Position numbers and translations under genes: made by a program. A DNA stretch of 64,000 bases, from assembly GCA_035695825.1 (NCBI GenBank), contig DASRRH010000031.1:1-64000 (forward strand), in the 5' to 3' direction. This document shows, piece after piece, positions 8,001 through 17,054 of this stretch; within the stretch, counting starts at the first letter, position 1; each line of letters starts with the position of its first letter. Source of the DNA: JAKEFM01 sp035695825 (GTDB lineage: Bacteria; Planctomycetota; UBA1135; JAKEFM01). Under the pieces are notes generated by a model. That model searched no databases, had not been told where the DNA came from, and was given only the letters and a program-made list of their open reading frames with translations.

Positions 8001-8519
8001 CTACCAGAGGCCCATCCGGAAGAGGTGGGCGAGCGCGCCGGGGAACTCCCTCGCGTCCCGCGAGGCCCGCGACCCCTCCGCGGCAAAGAAACGGGCGAGG
8101 CCGGAAGACCCGTCCACGAACTCGCGCCGGATCCAGGTCGGCGCGCCCCCGATCGTCCGGCCGGTCGCCGCGGCGTCCCGGCGGACTTGGCCTCCCGCGA
8201 GCGCGAAGTCGCGGCCGAGGAGGGGGAGGTCCCTCTCGACCTCGCGGGCGAGGAATCCGGGGAGGTCCACCACGCGCTCCGCGGTCTCCTCGGCGTCGCG
8301 GGCGACCTCCCGTCCCGCGCGGGCGAGGAGCTCCCCCGCGTCGCGCAGGTCGCGCCCGACCTCGCGGGCGATCCAGCGCGGGCCGTGGGCCAAGGCCTCC
8401 CCGGTCGACCGCGCGTCCGCCCGCACCTGGCGGACGGGGACGGCGAGGCCCGTCTCGAGGCTTCGCGTCGCCGCGCAGCCCGCCGAGGCTAGGGCGAGGA
8501 GGATCGTTTCAGGCCGCAT
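8001..8519 (-). CDS. Predicted lipoprotein, helical
   Basis: 172 residues. The N-terminus MRPETILLALASAGCAAT is a lipoprotein signal with lipobox ASAGC, giving a lipidated Cys at residue 15. The mature part is an amphipathic helical repeat-like region with spaced charged units (VRQVRADARSTGE, IAREVGRDLRDAGELL, VARDAEETAERVVD). No family is recognised. It starts 11 bases inside the 3' end of lolD, so it is the last gene of the lysS-lol operon. A lipoprotein made with part of its own export machinery is plausible, but its role is unknown. Confidence 0.65.
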   Translation of the reverse strand: MRPETILLALASAGCAATRSLETGLAVPVRQVRADARSTGEALAHGPRWIAREVGRDLRDAGELLARAGREVARDAEETAERVVDLPGFLAREVERDLPLLGRDFALAGGQVRRDAAATGRTIGGAPTWIRREFVDGSSGLARFFAAEGSRASRDAREFPGALAHLFRMGLW

Positions 8520-9243
8520 GGCCGGGCGAGGGGGCCCCTCCGGCGTCCATCCCGTCGAGGATCCTCCCGTCCTCGATCCGCACGCGCCGCGGGCAGCGGC
8601 GGGCGAGCTCCGGGTTGTGGGTCGCGATCACGAAGGTCTTCCCGGTCTCCCGGTTCAGTCGGAAGAGCGCCTCCAGGATCTCCGCCCCGGTCTTCGAGTC
8701 AAGGTTCCCGGTCGGCTCGTCGCAAAGCACGATCGATGGGTCGGGGTGGAGGGCGCGCGCGATCGCCACGCGCTGGCGCTCCCCGCCGGAGAGCTGGGCG
8801 GGCCGGTGGTGGAGGCGCTCGGCGAGGCCGAGGCCCCCGAGGAGGGCGGCCGCCGCCTCCCGCTCCTCCCGCGCGGAGCGGCGCGGCCCTCCTCCGGGGC
8901 CGATCCAGCGGGGGAGGAGCGTGTTCTCGAGGGCGTCGAGCTCCGGGATCAGGTGGTAGAACTGGAAGACGAATCCGATCTCGCGGTTGCGCGTCCGCGA
9001 CCGCTCCGCGGCGGAGAGGGAGGAGGCGTCGCGGCCCCGGAGGCGCACGGCGCCCGAGGTCGGGACGTCGAGGAGGCCGAGGCAGTGGAGAAGGGTCGAC
9101 TTCCCCGCGCCCGAGGCGCCGAGGAGGGCGACCATCTCCCCCTCGGCGACGGAGAGGTCGATCCCGCGGAGGATCTCGATGTCCCGGGTCCCGACCCGGT
9201 AGTGCTTGCGCAGGGCCGCGGCCTCGAGGATCGGCGCCGTCAC
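8509..9243 (-). CDS. lolD: Lipoprotein-releasing ABC transporter ATPase LolD
   Basis: 244 residues, the normal size for LolD/MacB-class ATPases. Walker A GASGAGKST (~41-49), a Q-loop in FVFQFYHL, the signature LSGGERQRV, Walker B IVLCDEPTGNLD and the switch His in IATHNPE are all present. LolD powers release of outer-membrane-destined lipoproteins from the inner membrane. It is four bases downstream of a LolC/E-type permease, which supports this role over a generic MacB exporter. A short C-terminal extension rich in Gly/Pro overlaps the lipoprotein gene start. Confidence 0.88.
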   Translation of the reverse strand: MTAPILEAAALRKHYRVGTRDIEILRGIDLSVAEGEMVALLGASGAGKSTLLHCLGLLDVPTSGAVRLRGRDASSLSAAERSRTRNREIGFVFQFYHLIPELDALENTLLPRWIGPGGGPRRSAREEREAAAALLGGLGLAERLHHRPAQLSGGERQRVAIARALHPDPSIVLCDEPTGNLDSKTGAEILEALFRLNRETGKTFVIATHNPELARRCPRRVRIEDGRILDGMDAGGAPSPGHAA

Positions 9244-9247
9244 GAGA

Positions 9248-10723
9248 TCACTCGTACCGCAGCGCCTCGACCGGATCCTTGCGGCCCGCGACCCACGCCG
9301 GGATCGAGGTGAAGAGGAGCGCGGCGAGCGAGGTGAAGAGGAGGATCAGGGCGACCCCCGCCGGGTCCACCTCGCAGGGGAGGTGATCGAAGATGTAGAT
9401 GTCCGGGCGGAAGATGACGAGGCCGACCCGCTCGCGCAGGAACCGCTCGATCTCCGAGAGGTTGCTCGTGATGGCGAGGCCCGCGGCGAGCCCGAGCGCC
9501 TCGCCGAGGAGGGTGATCACGAGGCCGACCCCGAGGAAGATCGAGAGGATCCCCGCCCGCGAGGCGCCGAGGGCCATGAGGATCCCGATGTCGCGGGTCT
9601 TCTCCTTCACCGTCGTCGTGAGGAGCGCGAACAGGAGGATCGCAGCGACGATCACGATGAAGAAGAGGATCACGGCCATGATCCGCCGCTCGTTGTCGAT
9701 CGCTCCGAGGAGGATCCGTTTCCGTTCCTCCCACGTCTCGACGTAGAGGAACTGCCGGCGCACGGGCCGGCCGCAGGAGGGGCCCTTCTTCCGCTCGTGG
9801 ACGCTCCCGCCGGGCCCGTCCCTCACCTCGGCGAGGGGGACCGAGCCGTGGGCGTCGTCCTCGGCGGTCGTTCCGGGGAGCCCCGCCTCCGCGAGGCGCT
9901 CCCCGAGCCGCTCGGCGGCCGCGTCGGCCCGCTTCGGGTCCTCCACGCGCACGACGATCTCGGAGAAGTCCTCCTCCCCCTCGAGGAAGTCGCGCGCGAG
10001 GACGACCCTCGGGAGGAGGATCGTCGAGAGGTCGTACTCGTACTCCCCCGTCCGGAACGTCCCCGCGACGGCGAACCGCCGGTTGATCGGCCGGACCTTG
10101 TTCCCGGCGGCGCTCCAGGTCGCGGTGGCGAGGTCGATCATCTGGCCGCGGTAGAGCCGGAGGTTGCGGTAGAGCTGCTCGCCGACGACGACGGAGCGCG
10201 GAGGGGCCTCCCGATCCACCGGAGGGAGCGCGTCGAGGGGAGGCGCGAAGGGGTTCTCGGGGTCCGGGACGCGGGAGTCCTCGAGGATCCCCCCGAGGGG
10301 AGGGTTGCGCAGGGCCTCCCCCAGGCTCGTCACCCCCTTCTCGGCGGGGGGATCGAGACCGACCAGGGTGACGGCGTTGCGCGCCCCGAGGGAGGCGGAG
10401 GTTCGGAGCAGGTTCGTGGTCGGGCCGGTCGAGATGAGGGCCACGTGGACGAAGCGGGGCGCGCAGGCGCCGACCCCCGGCGTCGAGCGGATCACCTTCT
10501 CGTAGGCCGCGTACGGCGGGAGCGTCTCCCCGTCGCGCGGTCGCGGGGTGACGATCACGTCGGCGAGCGAGCCGCGGGCCATCCGCCGCGTCTCCTGGAT
10601 GAAGCCGTTCATGACGGACAGGACGACCACGAGGGCCGTGACGCCGACGGCGATCCCGAAGATCCCGACGACGTGGATCCAGCGCGCGAAGAGGTAGCGC
10701 CACGCGAGCCGGCCCGCGTACAA
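9248..10723 (-). CDS. LolC/E-type lipoprotein-releasing permease
   Basis: 491 residues, longer than the ~400-420 usual for LolC/E because of a larger periplasmic region. The N-terminal span follows RLAWRYLFARW, with VGIFGIAVGVTALVVVLSVMNG, a typical LolC/E opening. A long periplasmic domain (~55-340) is followed by three C-terminal spans, including MAVILFFIVIVAAILLFALL and TTTVKEKTRDIGILMALGASR, the conserved cytoplasmic contact loop of the MacB/FtsX-like permease family. The end (PAWVAGRKDPVEALRYE) is also characteristic. Only one permease gene is present, so a homodimer may serve instead of LolC+LolE. It starts 3 bases after lysS. Confidence 0.87.
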   Translation of the reverse strand: MYAGRLAWRYLFARWIHVVGIFGIAVGVTALVVVLSVMNGFIQETRRMARGSLADVIVTPRPRDGETLPPYAAYEKVIRSTPGVGACAPRFVHVALISTGPTTNLLRTSASLGARNAVTLVGLDPPAEKGVTSLGEALRNPPLGGILEDSRVPDPENPFAPPLDALPPVDREAPPRSVVVGEQLYRNLRLYRGQMIDLATATWSAAGNKVRPINRRFAVAGTFRTGEYEYDLSTILLPRVVLARDFLEGEEDFSEIVVRVEDPKRADAAAERLGERLAEAGLPGTTAEDDAHGSVPLAEVRDGPGGSVHERKKGPSCGRPVRRQFLYVETWEERKRILLGAIDNERRIMAVILFFIVIVAAILLFALLTTTVKEKTRDIGILMALGASRAGILSIFLGVGLVITLLGEALGLAAGLAITSNLSEIERFLRERVGLVIFRPDIYIFDHLPCEVDPAGVALILLFTSLAALLFTSIPAWVAGRKDPVEALRYE

Positions 10724-10726
10724 GGT

Positions 10727-12187
10727 TCAGCCCCGGTCGGGACGGAGCAGGGGGAAGAGGATCACGTCGCGGATGCTCGGGCGGTCGGTGAGGACCATCG
10801 CGAGCCGGTCGATTCCGACTCCGAGGCCCCCGGCGGGGGGCATCCCGTGGGCGAGCGCCCGCAGGAAGTCGGCATCGATCTCGCGCGGGGCCTCCTCGTC
10901 GCGGGAGGCGACCTGCGCCCGGAAGATCGCCTCCTGGAGGAGGGGGTCGTTCAGCTCGGTGAAGGCGTTGGCGAGCTCCATCCCCGCGACGAACAGCTCG
11001 AAGCGCTCGGCGAACCGGGGGTCGGAGGGCTTGCGCTTCGCGAGGGGGCAGACCTCGGCGGGGTAGTCGAGGACGAAGACGGGCCCCTCGAGCCGCTCCT
11101 CGACGAGGTTCTCGAAGAGATCGTTCGCGACGACGAGGGGCGGGCGACCCGCCTCGGGGATCCCGAGTCCCCGCGCCTTCGCCCGGCAGGCCTTCTCGTC
11201 GAAGAGGTCGAAGCCGGCGTGCTCGCGGAAGAGCTCGGCGTAGAGCGCCCTCCGGAAGGGGGGCGCGAACGGGACGGTCCTCCCGCGGAAGGGGACCTCC
11301 GTCCCCCCGACCACCGCCCGCGCGGCTTCCGCGAACATCTCCTCGACGAGGCGCGCGATCCCCTCGTAATCCGCGTAGGCCTCGTAGGACTCGAGCATCG
11401 TGAACTCGGGGTTGTGCTTCTTCGAGATCCCCTCGTTGCGGAAGACGCGTCCAATCTCGTAGACCCGCTCCATCCCCCCGACGAGGAGCTTCTTCAACGG
11501 GAGCTCGAGGGCGATGCGGAGGTGGAGGTCGAGGTCGAGGGCGTTGTGGTGGGTCGTGAAGGGGCGCGCCGCCGCCCCGCCCGCGATCGCGTGAAAGACC
11601 GGGGTCTCGACCTCGACGTACCCGCGGCCGTCGAGGAAAGCGCGGATTGCCCGGATCAGGCGAGCGCGCTTCTCGAAGACCTCGCGGACCCCCTCGCTCG
11701 CCCAGAGGTCGACGTAGCGCAGGCGCGTCCGCAGCTCGGCGTCGGCGAGGCCGTGCCACTTCTCGGGAGGGGGGAGGAGGGACTTGGCAAGGAGGACGAT
11801 CCCCGTCGCGAAGAGGGTGACCTCCCCCGTCTTCGTCCGCCCGACCTTCCCGCGGGCGGCGAGGAGGTCGCCGAGGTCGAGGCGCTCGTAGAGCGCCCAG
11901 GCCTTCGCGTCGAGGTCCTGCTTCCGCAGCGCCGCCTGCATCCGTCCGGTCCGGTCCTGCAGGACGAGGAACGCGAGCTTCCCGAACGGGCGGTGGGCGA
12001 CGACGCGCCCCGCGACGGTCGTCTCGGGAGCCTCGGAGGCGTCGACGAGGCCGCGAGCCTTCTCGATCGGCGTCGGGACGGGCGCGCGCGGCGGGTAGGG
12101 ATCGACCCCGTCGGCGCGCAGGCGGTCGAGGGTCTTGCGGCGATCGGGATCGAAGAGGTCGTCCGTCACGGTCCCGGGCCGTCCCAC
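10727..12187 (-). CDS. lysS: Lysyl-tRNA synthetase (class II)
   Basis: 486 residues. An N-terminal OB-fold anticodon-binding domain (~55-150, with VAGRVVAHRPFGKLAFLVLQD) precedes the class II core: motif 1 around FLDGRGYVEVETPVFHAIAGGAAARPF, motif 2 VYEIGRVFRNEGISKKHNPEFTMLE, motif 3 GLGVGIDRLAMVLTD. These match bacterial LysS. It charges tRNA-Lys with lysine in the cytosol. The GTG at 12187 is the longest start; a GTG at 12169 (VTDDLFDPD) would also work and lies further from the putative -10. It heads an operon with the Lol transporter, 3 bases upstream of the permease. Confidence 0.95.
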   Translation of the reverse strand: MGRPGTVTDDLFDPDRRKTLDRLRADGVDPYPPRAPVPTPIEKARGLVDASEAPETTVAGRVVAHRPFGKLAFLVLQDRTGRMQAALRKQDLDAKAWALYERLDLGDLLAARGKVGRTKTGEVTLFATGIVLLAKSLLPPPEKWHGLADAELRTRLRYVDLWASEGVREVFEKRARLIRAIRAFLDGRGYVEVETPVFHAIAGGAAARPFTTHHNALDLDLHLRIALELPLKKLLVGGMERVYEIGRVFRNEGISKKHNPEFTMLESYEAYADYEGIARLVEEMFAEAARAVVGGTEVPFRGRTVPFAPPFRRALYAELFREHAGFDLFDEKACRAKARGLGIPEAGRPPLVVANDLFENLVEERLEGPVFVLDYPAEVCPLAKRKPSDPRFAERFELFVAGMELANAFTELNDPLLQEAIFRAQVASRDEEAPREIDADFLRALAHGMPPAGGLGVGIDRLAMVLTDRPSIRDVILFPLLRPDRG

Positions 12188-12204
12188 GGCCCGGAGGGCC
12201 CCGC

Positions 12205-12233
12205 AAGATACTGGAAGGGGCTCCTCCCGCGAA
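12205..12233 (-). promoter_or_regulatory. Putative promoter of the lysS-lol operon
   Basis: On the minus strand TTCGCG (12233-12228), a 17-base spacer and TATCTT (12210-12205). The predicted start of transcription is about 10 bases before the GTG at 12187. The -35 match is weak. Confidence 0.35.
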
Positions 12234-12286
12234 GGAGTGCGCCAGCGAAGAGGACTCGTCTACGAACGCGCGCGGGGAGGATGCGG

Positions 12287-12359
12287 TGGAGGATAGGGGA
12301 CTCGAACCCCTGACCTCTACAATGCCATTGTAGCGCTCTTCCAGCTGAGCTAATCCCCC
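12287..12359 (-). tRNA. tRNA-Ala (anticodon GGC)
   Basis: 73 nucleotides fold as a full cloverleaf on the minus strand. The acceptor stem GGGGGAT pairs with ATCCTCC, including the G3-U70 wobble pair that identifies alanine tRNAs. The D stem is GCTC/GAGC, the anticodon stem CTACA/TGTAG with loop ATGGCAT giving anticodon GGC (codon GCC), and the T arm AGGGG-TTCGAGT-CCCCT. The discriminator base is A. The next bases are CCG, so the CCA end is not fully encoded. Confidence 0.97.
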
Positions 12360-12371
12360 GCGGTCGCGCGG

Positions 12372-12377
12372 ATTCTA
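12372..12377 (-). promoter_or_regulatory. -10 element (TAGAAT) of tRNA-Ala
   Basis: TAGAAT on the minus strand ends 12 bases before the tRNA. A weak TTCCCG lies 18 bases further upstream (12401-12396). Placement suits a tRNA promoter. Confidence 0.5.
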
Positions 12378-12433
12378 GCGCCCGGCGGGCCGCGGCGGGA
12401 AGCGGCTCCGTCGATCGCCCCGCCCCCCGCCGC

Positions 12434-12439
12434 TATCCT
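12434..12439 (+). promoter_or_regulatory. Putative -10 element (TATCCT) of leuS
   Basis: TATCCT lies 17 bases before the leuS ATG, predicting a leader of about 10 bases. No strong -35 is visible. Confidence 0.35.
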
Positions 12440-12456
12440 CCGCGCCCCTCCGCGCC

Positions 12457-15072
12457 ATGGCCGCCCGCCCCCTCTACCCCTTCGCCGAGATCGAGGCGCG
12501 CGCGCGCGTCCTCTGGGAGAAGGAGGAGCTCTTCCGCGCCCGGCTCAAGGGGCCGGGGCGCAAGTTCTACGCGCTGATGATGTTCCCGTATCCCTCGGGC
12601 CACCTCCACGTCGGGCACGGGCGCAACTACATCCTCGGCGACGCCCTCGTTCGCCACCGCCTCACGCGAGGGGACCGCGTCCTCTCGCCGATGGGGTGGG
12701 ACGCCTTCGGGCTCCCGGCGGAGAACGCCGCGATCAAGGGAGGGAAGCACCCGCGCGTCTCCACCCTCGAGAACATCGCTCGGATGAAGGAGCAGCTCCG
12801 GCGCTGGGGGTGCGGCTACGACTGGACGCGCGAGATCGCCGCCTGCCACCCGGGCTACTACCGCTGGACGCAGTGGATGTTCCTCCAGCTCTTCAAGGCC
12901 GGGCTCGCCTACCGGAAGCGGGCTCCGGTCAACTGGTGCCCGTCGTGCGCGACGGTCCTCGCGAACGAGCAGGTGATCGACGGACAGTGCGAGCGCTGCG
13001 GGACGGAAGTCGAGCCGCGGGACCTCGAACAGTGGTTCTTCAAGATCACCGCCTACGCGCAGCGCCTCCTCGACGACCTCGGGCGCCTCGACCGCTGGCC
13101 CGATCGCGTGGTCGCGATGCAGCGGAACTGGATCGGGCGGAGCGAGGGGGTCGAGCTCGACTTCCCCCTCGTCCCCGGCGCCGAGGTCGTGCGCTGCTTC
13201 ACGACCCGGCCCGACACCCTCTACGGGGTCACCTTCGTCGCCATGGCCCCGGAGCACCCGCTCCTCGACCGCGTGTGCCAGGGCAGCCCGCGCGGCGAGG
13301 CGATCCGCGCCTTCGCGGCGAGGGCGCGCCGCCAGTCGTTCCTCGAGCGGGCCTCGGCCGACGCCCCGAAGGAAGGAATCGACACCGGGGTCAAGGTCCG
13401 GACGCCCCTCTCGGACAGGCTCGTCCCGCTCTGGGTCGTGAACTACGTGCTCCCGGAGGTCGGGACCGGGGCCGTCATGGGGGTCCCCGCGCACGACGAG
13501 CGCGACTTCGCCTTCGCGAACGCGCACGACCTGCCCGTGCAGGTCGTGATCGAGCCTCCCGACGGGGTGCCGGAAGGCGGCCTCCGGGAGGCCTACACCG
13601 GTCCCGGGAGGCAGACGAACTCGGGGGCGTTCGACGGGCTCCCGAGCACGGAGGGTTGGCAGAGGATCGCCGAGGAGTCGGAGAGGCGCGGGGTGGGACG
13701 GCGCGCGGTCACCTACCGGCTTCGCGACTGGCTGATCTCCCGCCAGCGCTACTGGGGGGCTCCGATCCCGATCGTCTCCTGCGGGCGATGCGGGCTCGTC
13801 CCCGTCCCGGAGGAGGCGCTCCCGGTCCTCCTCCCGGAGGACGTCGAGTTCCGCCCGACGGGGGAGAGCCCGCTCGCGCGCTCCCCGGCGTTCGTCGAGA
13901 CGTCGTGCCCGAGGTGCGGGGGGAAGGCGCGCCGCGAGACGGACACGATGGACACCTTCGTCGACTCCTCCTGGTACTTCCTGCGCTACCTCTCCCCGCG
14001 GGACGAGACGAGGCCCTTCGACCGCGCCCTCGTCGAGCGCTGGCTCCCCGTCGACCAGTACATCGGGGGCGTCGAGCACGCGATCCTCCACCTCCTCTAC
14101 GCGCGGTTCTTCACGAAGGTCCTCCACGACCTGGGGCACGTCGGGTTCGACGAGCCCTTCGCCGCCCTCTTCACGCAGGGGCTGATCACGAAGACGGCCT
14201 ACCACTGCCCCGAGCACGGCTGGCTCGCGTGGAGCCCCGCGCTCGAGGCCCACGTCGCGTCGGGCTCCCGCGTCTGCCCGGAGACGACGCACGCGCGTTC
14301 CGCCGAGGCTCCGCCGCTCCACGTCTCCCTCCACAAGATGTCGAAGTCGAAGGGGAATACGGTCGCCCCCGAGCCGCTGATCGAGCGCTTCGGCGCGGAC
14401 GCGGTCCGGCTCTACACCCTCTTCGTCGGCCCCCCCGAGAAGGAGGCGGAGTGGGACGACGCGGCGATCGTCGGCCAGTACCGGTTCCTCGGCCGGGTCC
14501 ACGACCTCGTCCACTCCCTCGGGAAGCCCGCCGCGGAGGGGCCGGAGGCGCGCTCCGAGAGTCCGAGCCCCCCCCTCGAGGCCGCGCTCCGCTCCGCCCA
14601 CGCGGCGCTCCGGTCGGTCACCGAGGACTTCGAGGAGGGGTTCCACTTCAACACCGCGATCGCCCGCCTCCACTCCCTCTTCGACGACGTCGGCAAGGCC
14701 GCGCCCCTCGCGCGGACTCCGGCGGACCGCCGGGCCCTCGCGGAGGCGGTCCGCCTCGGCGTCCAGATGCTCGCCCCCTTCGCTCCGCACGTCGCGGAGG
14801 ATCTCTGGAGCGCGAGCGGGGGATCGGGCTCGATCTTCCGTGCCCCGTGGCCCGAGCACGACCCGGGGCTCGCGGCCGCACGCGAGGTCGAGATCGTCCT
14901 CCAGGTGAACGGGAGGGTGCGCTCCCGCCTCCTCGTCCCCGCGGGTGCGGGGGAGGAGGAGATCCGTGCCCGGGCGATCGCCGACGAGCGCGTGAGGGAA
15001 TGGACGGCCGGCAAGACCGTTGCGAAGACGATCGTCGTGCCGGGCAAGCTCGTGAACTTCGTCGTCCGCTAG
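12457..15072 (+). CDS. leuS: Leucyl-tRNA synthetase
   Basis: 871 residues, the expected size. The class I HIGH motif reads HVGH at about 51 (after FPYPSGHL) and KMSKSKGN is at about 626. Two Cys4-like zinc sites are visible: CPSC...CERCG (~160-185) and CGRCG...CPRCG (~430-490). The CP1 editing domain contains the TTRPDTLYGVTFV and VPAHDERDF motifs. The catalytic segment DTFVDSSWYFLRYLSP and the C-terminal anticodon domain ending in VNGRVRSRLLVPAG are complete. It charges tRNA-Leu and edits mischarged products. A histidine-phosphatase gene follows 4 bases later. Confidence 0.97.
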   Translation: MAARPLYPFAEIEARARVLWEKEELFRARLKGPGRKFYALMMFPYPSGHLHVGHGRNYILGDALVRHRLTRGDRVLSPMGWDAFGLPAENAAIKGGKHPRVSTLENIARMKEQLRRWGCGYDWTREIAACHPGYYRWTQWMFLQLFKAGLAYRKRAPVNWCPSCATVLANEQVIDGQCERCGTEVEPRDLEQWFFKITAYAQRLLDDLGRLDRWPDRVVAMQRNWIGRSEGVELDFPLVPGAEVVRCFTTRPDTLYGVTFVAMAPEHPLLDRVCQGSPRGEAIRAFAARARRQSFLERASADAPKEGIDTGVKVRTPLSDRLVPLWVVNYVLPEVGTGAVMGVPAHDERDFAFANAHDLPVQVVIEPPDGVPEGGLREAYTGPGRQTNSGAFDGLPSTEGWQRIAEESERRGVGRRAVTYRLRDWLISRQRYWGAPIPIVSCGRCGLVPVPEEALPVLLPEDVEFRPTGESPLARSPAFVETSCPRCGGKARRETDTMDTFVDSSWYFLRYLSPRDETRPFDRALVERWLPVDQYIGGVEHAILHLLYARFFTKVLHDLGHVGFDEPFAALFTQGLITKTAYHCPEHGWLAWSPALEAHVASGSRVCPETTHARSAEAPPLHVSLHKMSKSKGNTVAPEPLIERFGADAVRLYTLFVGPPEKEAEWDDAAIVGQYRFLGRVHDLVHSLGKPAAEGPEARSESPSPPLEAALRSAHAALRSVTEDFEEGFHFNTAIARLHSLFDDVGKAAPLARTPADRRALAEAVRLGVQMLAPFAPHVAEDLWSASGGSGSIFRAPWPEHDPGLAAAREVEIVLQVNGRVRSRLLVPAGAGEEEIRARAIADERVREWTAGKTVAKTIVVPGKLVNFVVR

Positions 15073-15076
15073 GGAC

Positions 15077-15673
15077 GTGCGCCGGCTGGTTCTCGTCCGC
15101 CACGGGGAGACGGAAGGGCGCTCGAGCGTGCACTTCCTCGGCCGCACGGACACGGCCCTCGCGGAGGAGGGGAGGGAGCAGATCCGCCGCGTGCGCGACG
15201 CCCTCGCGGAGACGGAGTTCGACGCGGCCTTCACCTCGCCGCTCGCCCGGGCCCGGGAGTCGGCCCGCATCCTCCTCGAGGGCCGGGGCGTCCCCCTGCG
15301 CGTCGTCGAGGACTTCCGCGAGATCGACTTCGGTCGCCTCGAGGGGCTGACGGAGCCGCAGATCGCGGAGCGGGAGCCCGAGTTCTACCGGCTCTGGCGC
15401 CTCGAGAGGAGCGCGGAGGGCTACCCCGGCGGGGAGGCGTTCGAGGGATTCCGGTCGCGGGTGGTCGGCGCCTTCGACCGGCTCGAGGAGGAGGGGGCGT
15501 TCCGGGGGAGCGCCCTCCTCGTCGCGCACCGGGGGACGGTGCGCGCGATCCTCGCGCGCCTGCTCGGGCCCGAGACCTGGCCCCGCCGCGACCTCCTCCT
15601 CGACCTCGGCGGGTGGGTCGCGCTGCGCGAGGAGGAAGCCGGCTGGCGGCTCGCGCGGGTCCCGCCGGGCTGA
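15077..15673 (+). CDS. Histidine phosphatase family protein
   Basis: 198 residues from GTG 15077. The RHG motif VLVRHGETEG (~5-14) gives the phospho-accepting His. The conserved Arg lies in TSPLARARESA, the acid residue in EDFREIDFGRLEGL, and the second His in LLVAHRGTVRAI. This is the cofactor-independent phosphoglycerate-mutase/phosphatase branch, related to alpha-ribazole phosphatases (CobC) and other small-molecule phosphatases; the substrate cannot be decided from sequence. It follows leuS by 4 bases and precedes tldE by 40 bases. Confidence 0.87.
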   Translation: MRRLVLVRHGETEGRSSVHFLGRTDTALAEEGREQIRRVRDALAETEFDAAFTSPLARARESARILLEGRGVPLRVVEDFREIDFGRLEGLTEPQIAEREPEFYRLWRLERSAEGYPGGEAFEGFRSRVVGAFDRLEEEGAFRGSALLVAHRGTVRAILARLLGPETWPRRDLLLDLGGWVALREEEAGWRLARVPPG

Positions 15674-15683
15674 CGGCGACGGA

Positions 15684-15689
15684 TATCAT
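15684..15689 (+). promoter_or_regulatory. Putative -10 element (TATCAT) of the tldE-tldD operon
   Basis: TATCAT lies 24 bases before the ATG at 15714. No clear -35 is seen at 17 bases upstream. Confidence 0.35.
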
Positions 15690-15713
15690 CCGCCGTTCTC
15701 CCGTTCGGGGACC

Positions 15714-17054
15714 ATGCTGGAGAAGGAAGAGGCGCTTCCGCTCGCCCACCGCGCGCTCGAGGCTGCGAAGGCCGACGAGGCGGAGGTTCTCCTCGTCTCC
15801 CGGCGGGTCGAGTTCGTGCGCTTCGCCTCGGGGCTTCCGACGCAAAACGGGAGCGTCGAGGAGGTCGACCTCGCGATCCGGGTCCGCGTCGGGGGACGGG
15901 AGGGGAAGGCGAGCGTCTCCTCGGCGGAGGAGGGGGAGATCCGCGGGGCGGCGGAGCGCGCCCTCGCCTGCGCCCGCGGACGTCCTCCCGACCCGGACCT
16001 GCTGCCGTTCCCCGGCCCCGCTGCGTACGTCTCGAAGAACGCCTTCGCGCAGGACACCGCGCGGCACTCCTTCACGGCGAAGGCCGCGGCGATCGGGTCT
16101 GCGGCCGAGGTCGCCCGGGAGCGGAACCTCCGGGCGAGCGGCCTCTTCCGCACGGCGGCGACCTCGACGACCCTCCTCAACTCGCGGGGGTGCGCCGCCC
16201 ATCACGCCTCGACGCGCGCCTCCTTCGCGGTGACTTCGGTCTCCGAGGACTCGGAGGGGTGGTCCGAGACGGTCCACCACGACGTCGCGCGCCTCGAGGC
16301 ACGCGCAGTCGCCGCGCGGGCGGCGGAGAAGGCGGCCCTCGGGCGCGTGCCGCGCGACCTGACGCCGCGGCGCGTGCGCGTGATCCTCGAGCCCGCCGCC
16401 GTCGCGAACCTCCTCTTCTTCGCGGGGACCCACGCCTTCGGCGCGCGGTCGGTCGAGGAGGGGGCCTCCTTCCTCGCGGGGCGGCTCGGGGAGCGCGTCC
16501 TCGACCCCCGGATCACGATCGAGGACGACGTCTTTCATCCGCTCCACATCGGGACCCCCTTCGACGGGGAGGGGGTGCCGACGCGGCGCGTCGCGCTCGT
16601 CGAGGCGGGGATCGCGCGGAGCGTCGTCCACGACCGGCGAAGCGCCGCGCGCTCCGGCGCGACCTCGACGGGACACGCTCTCCCCCAGCCGAACGAGCGG
16701 GGACCTCTCCCCTCCCACCTTCTCCTCGGCGGCGGGGACGTGACGGTCGAGGAGATGGTCCGCGCCTCGAAGGAGGCCGTGCTCGTCTCCCGGATCCACT
16801 ACGCGAACTTGATCGATCCGCGCACCCTCACGATCACCGGGATGACCCGGGGCGGGACCTTCCACGTGAGGGACGGCGCGCTCGCCTACCCGGTCCGAAA
16901 CCTCCGCTTCACGGAGAGTCTGGTCGGCGCTCTGAGCCGGGTCGTCTCGATCGGGCGCGGCCGCGAGCTCGTCGAGGCCTTCTTCGGCGGAGACTTCGTC
17001 GTGCCGCCTCTCGCCCTCGAAGACTTCGCCTTTACGAGCGCGACGAGCTTCTGA
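15714..17054 (+). CDS. tldE: TldE/PmbA-family protein
   Basis: 446 residues, the typical size. It has the PmbA/TldD fold signatures: AEVLLVSRRVEFVRFASG near the start, a central region with HHDVARLEARAVAARAAEKA, and the C-terminal GHALPQPNERGPLPSHLLLGGG and NLIDPRTLTITGMTRGGTFHVRDGAL. It lacks the HExxxH metal motif, as TldE subunits do; the active metalloprotease is TldD, encoded next. The pair degrades or trims peptides in the cytosol (in other bacteria microcin B17 precursor and CcdA). Its TGA overlaps the tldD start as TGATG, supporting a heterodimer made in equal amounts. Confidence 0.9.
   Translation: MLEKEEALPLAHRALEAAKADEAEVLLVSRRVEFVRFASGLPTQNGSVEEVDLAIRVRVGGREGKASVSSAEEGEIRGAAERALACARGRPPDPDLLPFPGPAAYVSKNAFAQDTARHSFTAKAAAIGSAAEVARERNLRASGLFRTAATSTTLLNSRGCAAHHASTRASFAVTSVSEDSEGWSETVHHDVARLEARAVAARAAEKAALGRVPRDLTPRRVRVILEPAAVANLLFFAGTHAFGARSVEEGASFLAGRLGERVLDPRITIEDDVFHPLHIGTPFDGEGVPTRRVALVEAGIARSVVHDRRSAARSGATSTGHALPQPNERGPLPSHLLLGGGDVTVEEMVRASKEAVLVSRIHYANLIDPRTLTITGMTRGGTFHVRDGALAYPVRNLRFTESLVGALSRVVSIGRGRELVEAFFGGDFVVPPLALEDFAFTSATSF

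Noticed and set aside
9240..12206. A 988-codon minus-strand frame over lysS and the Lol permease
   Set aside because: It is an alternative frame of the real genes, which carry complete family motifs.
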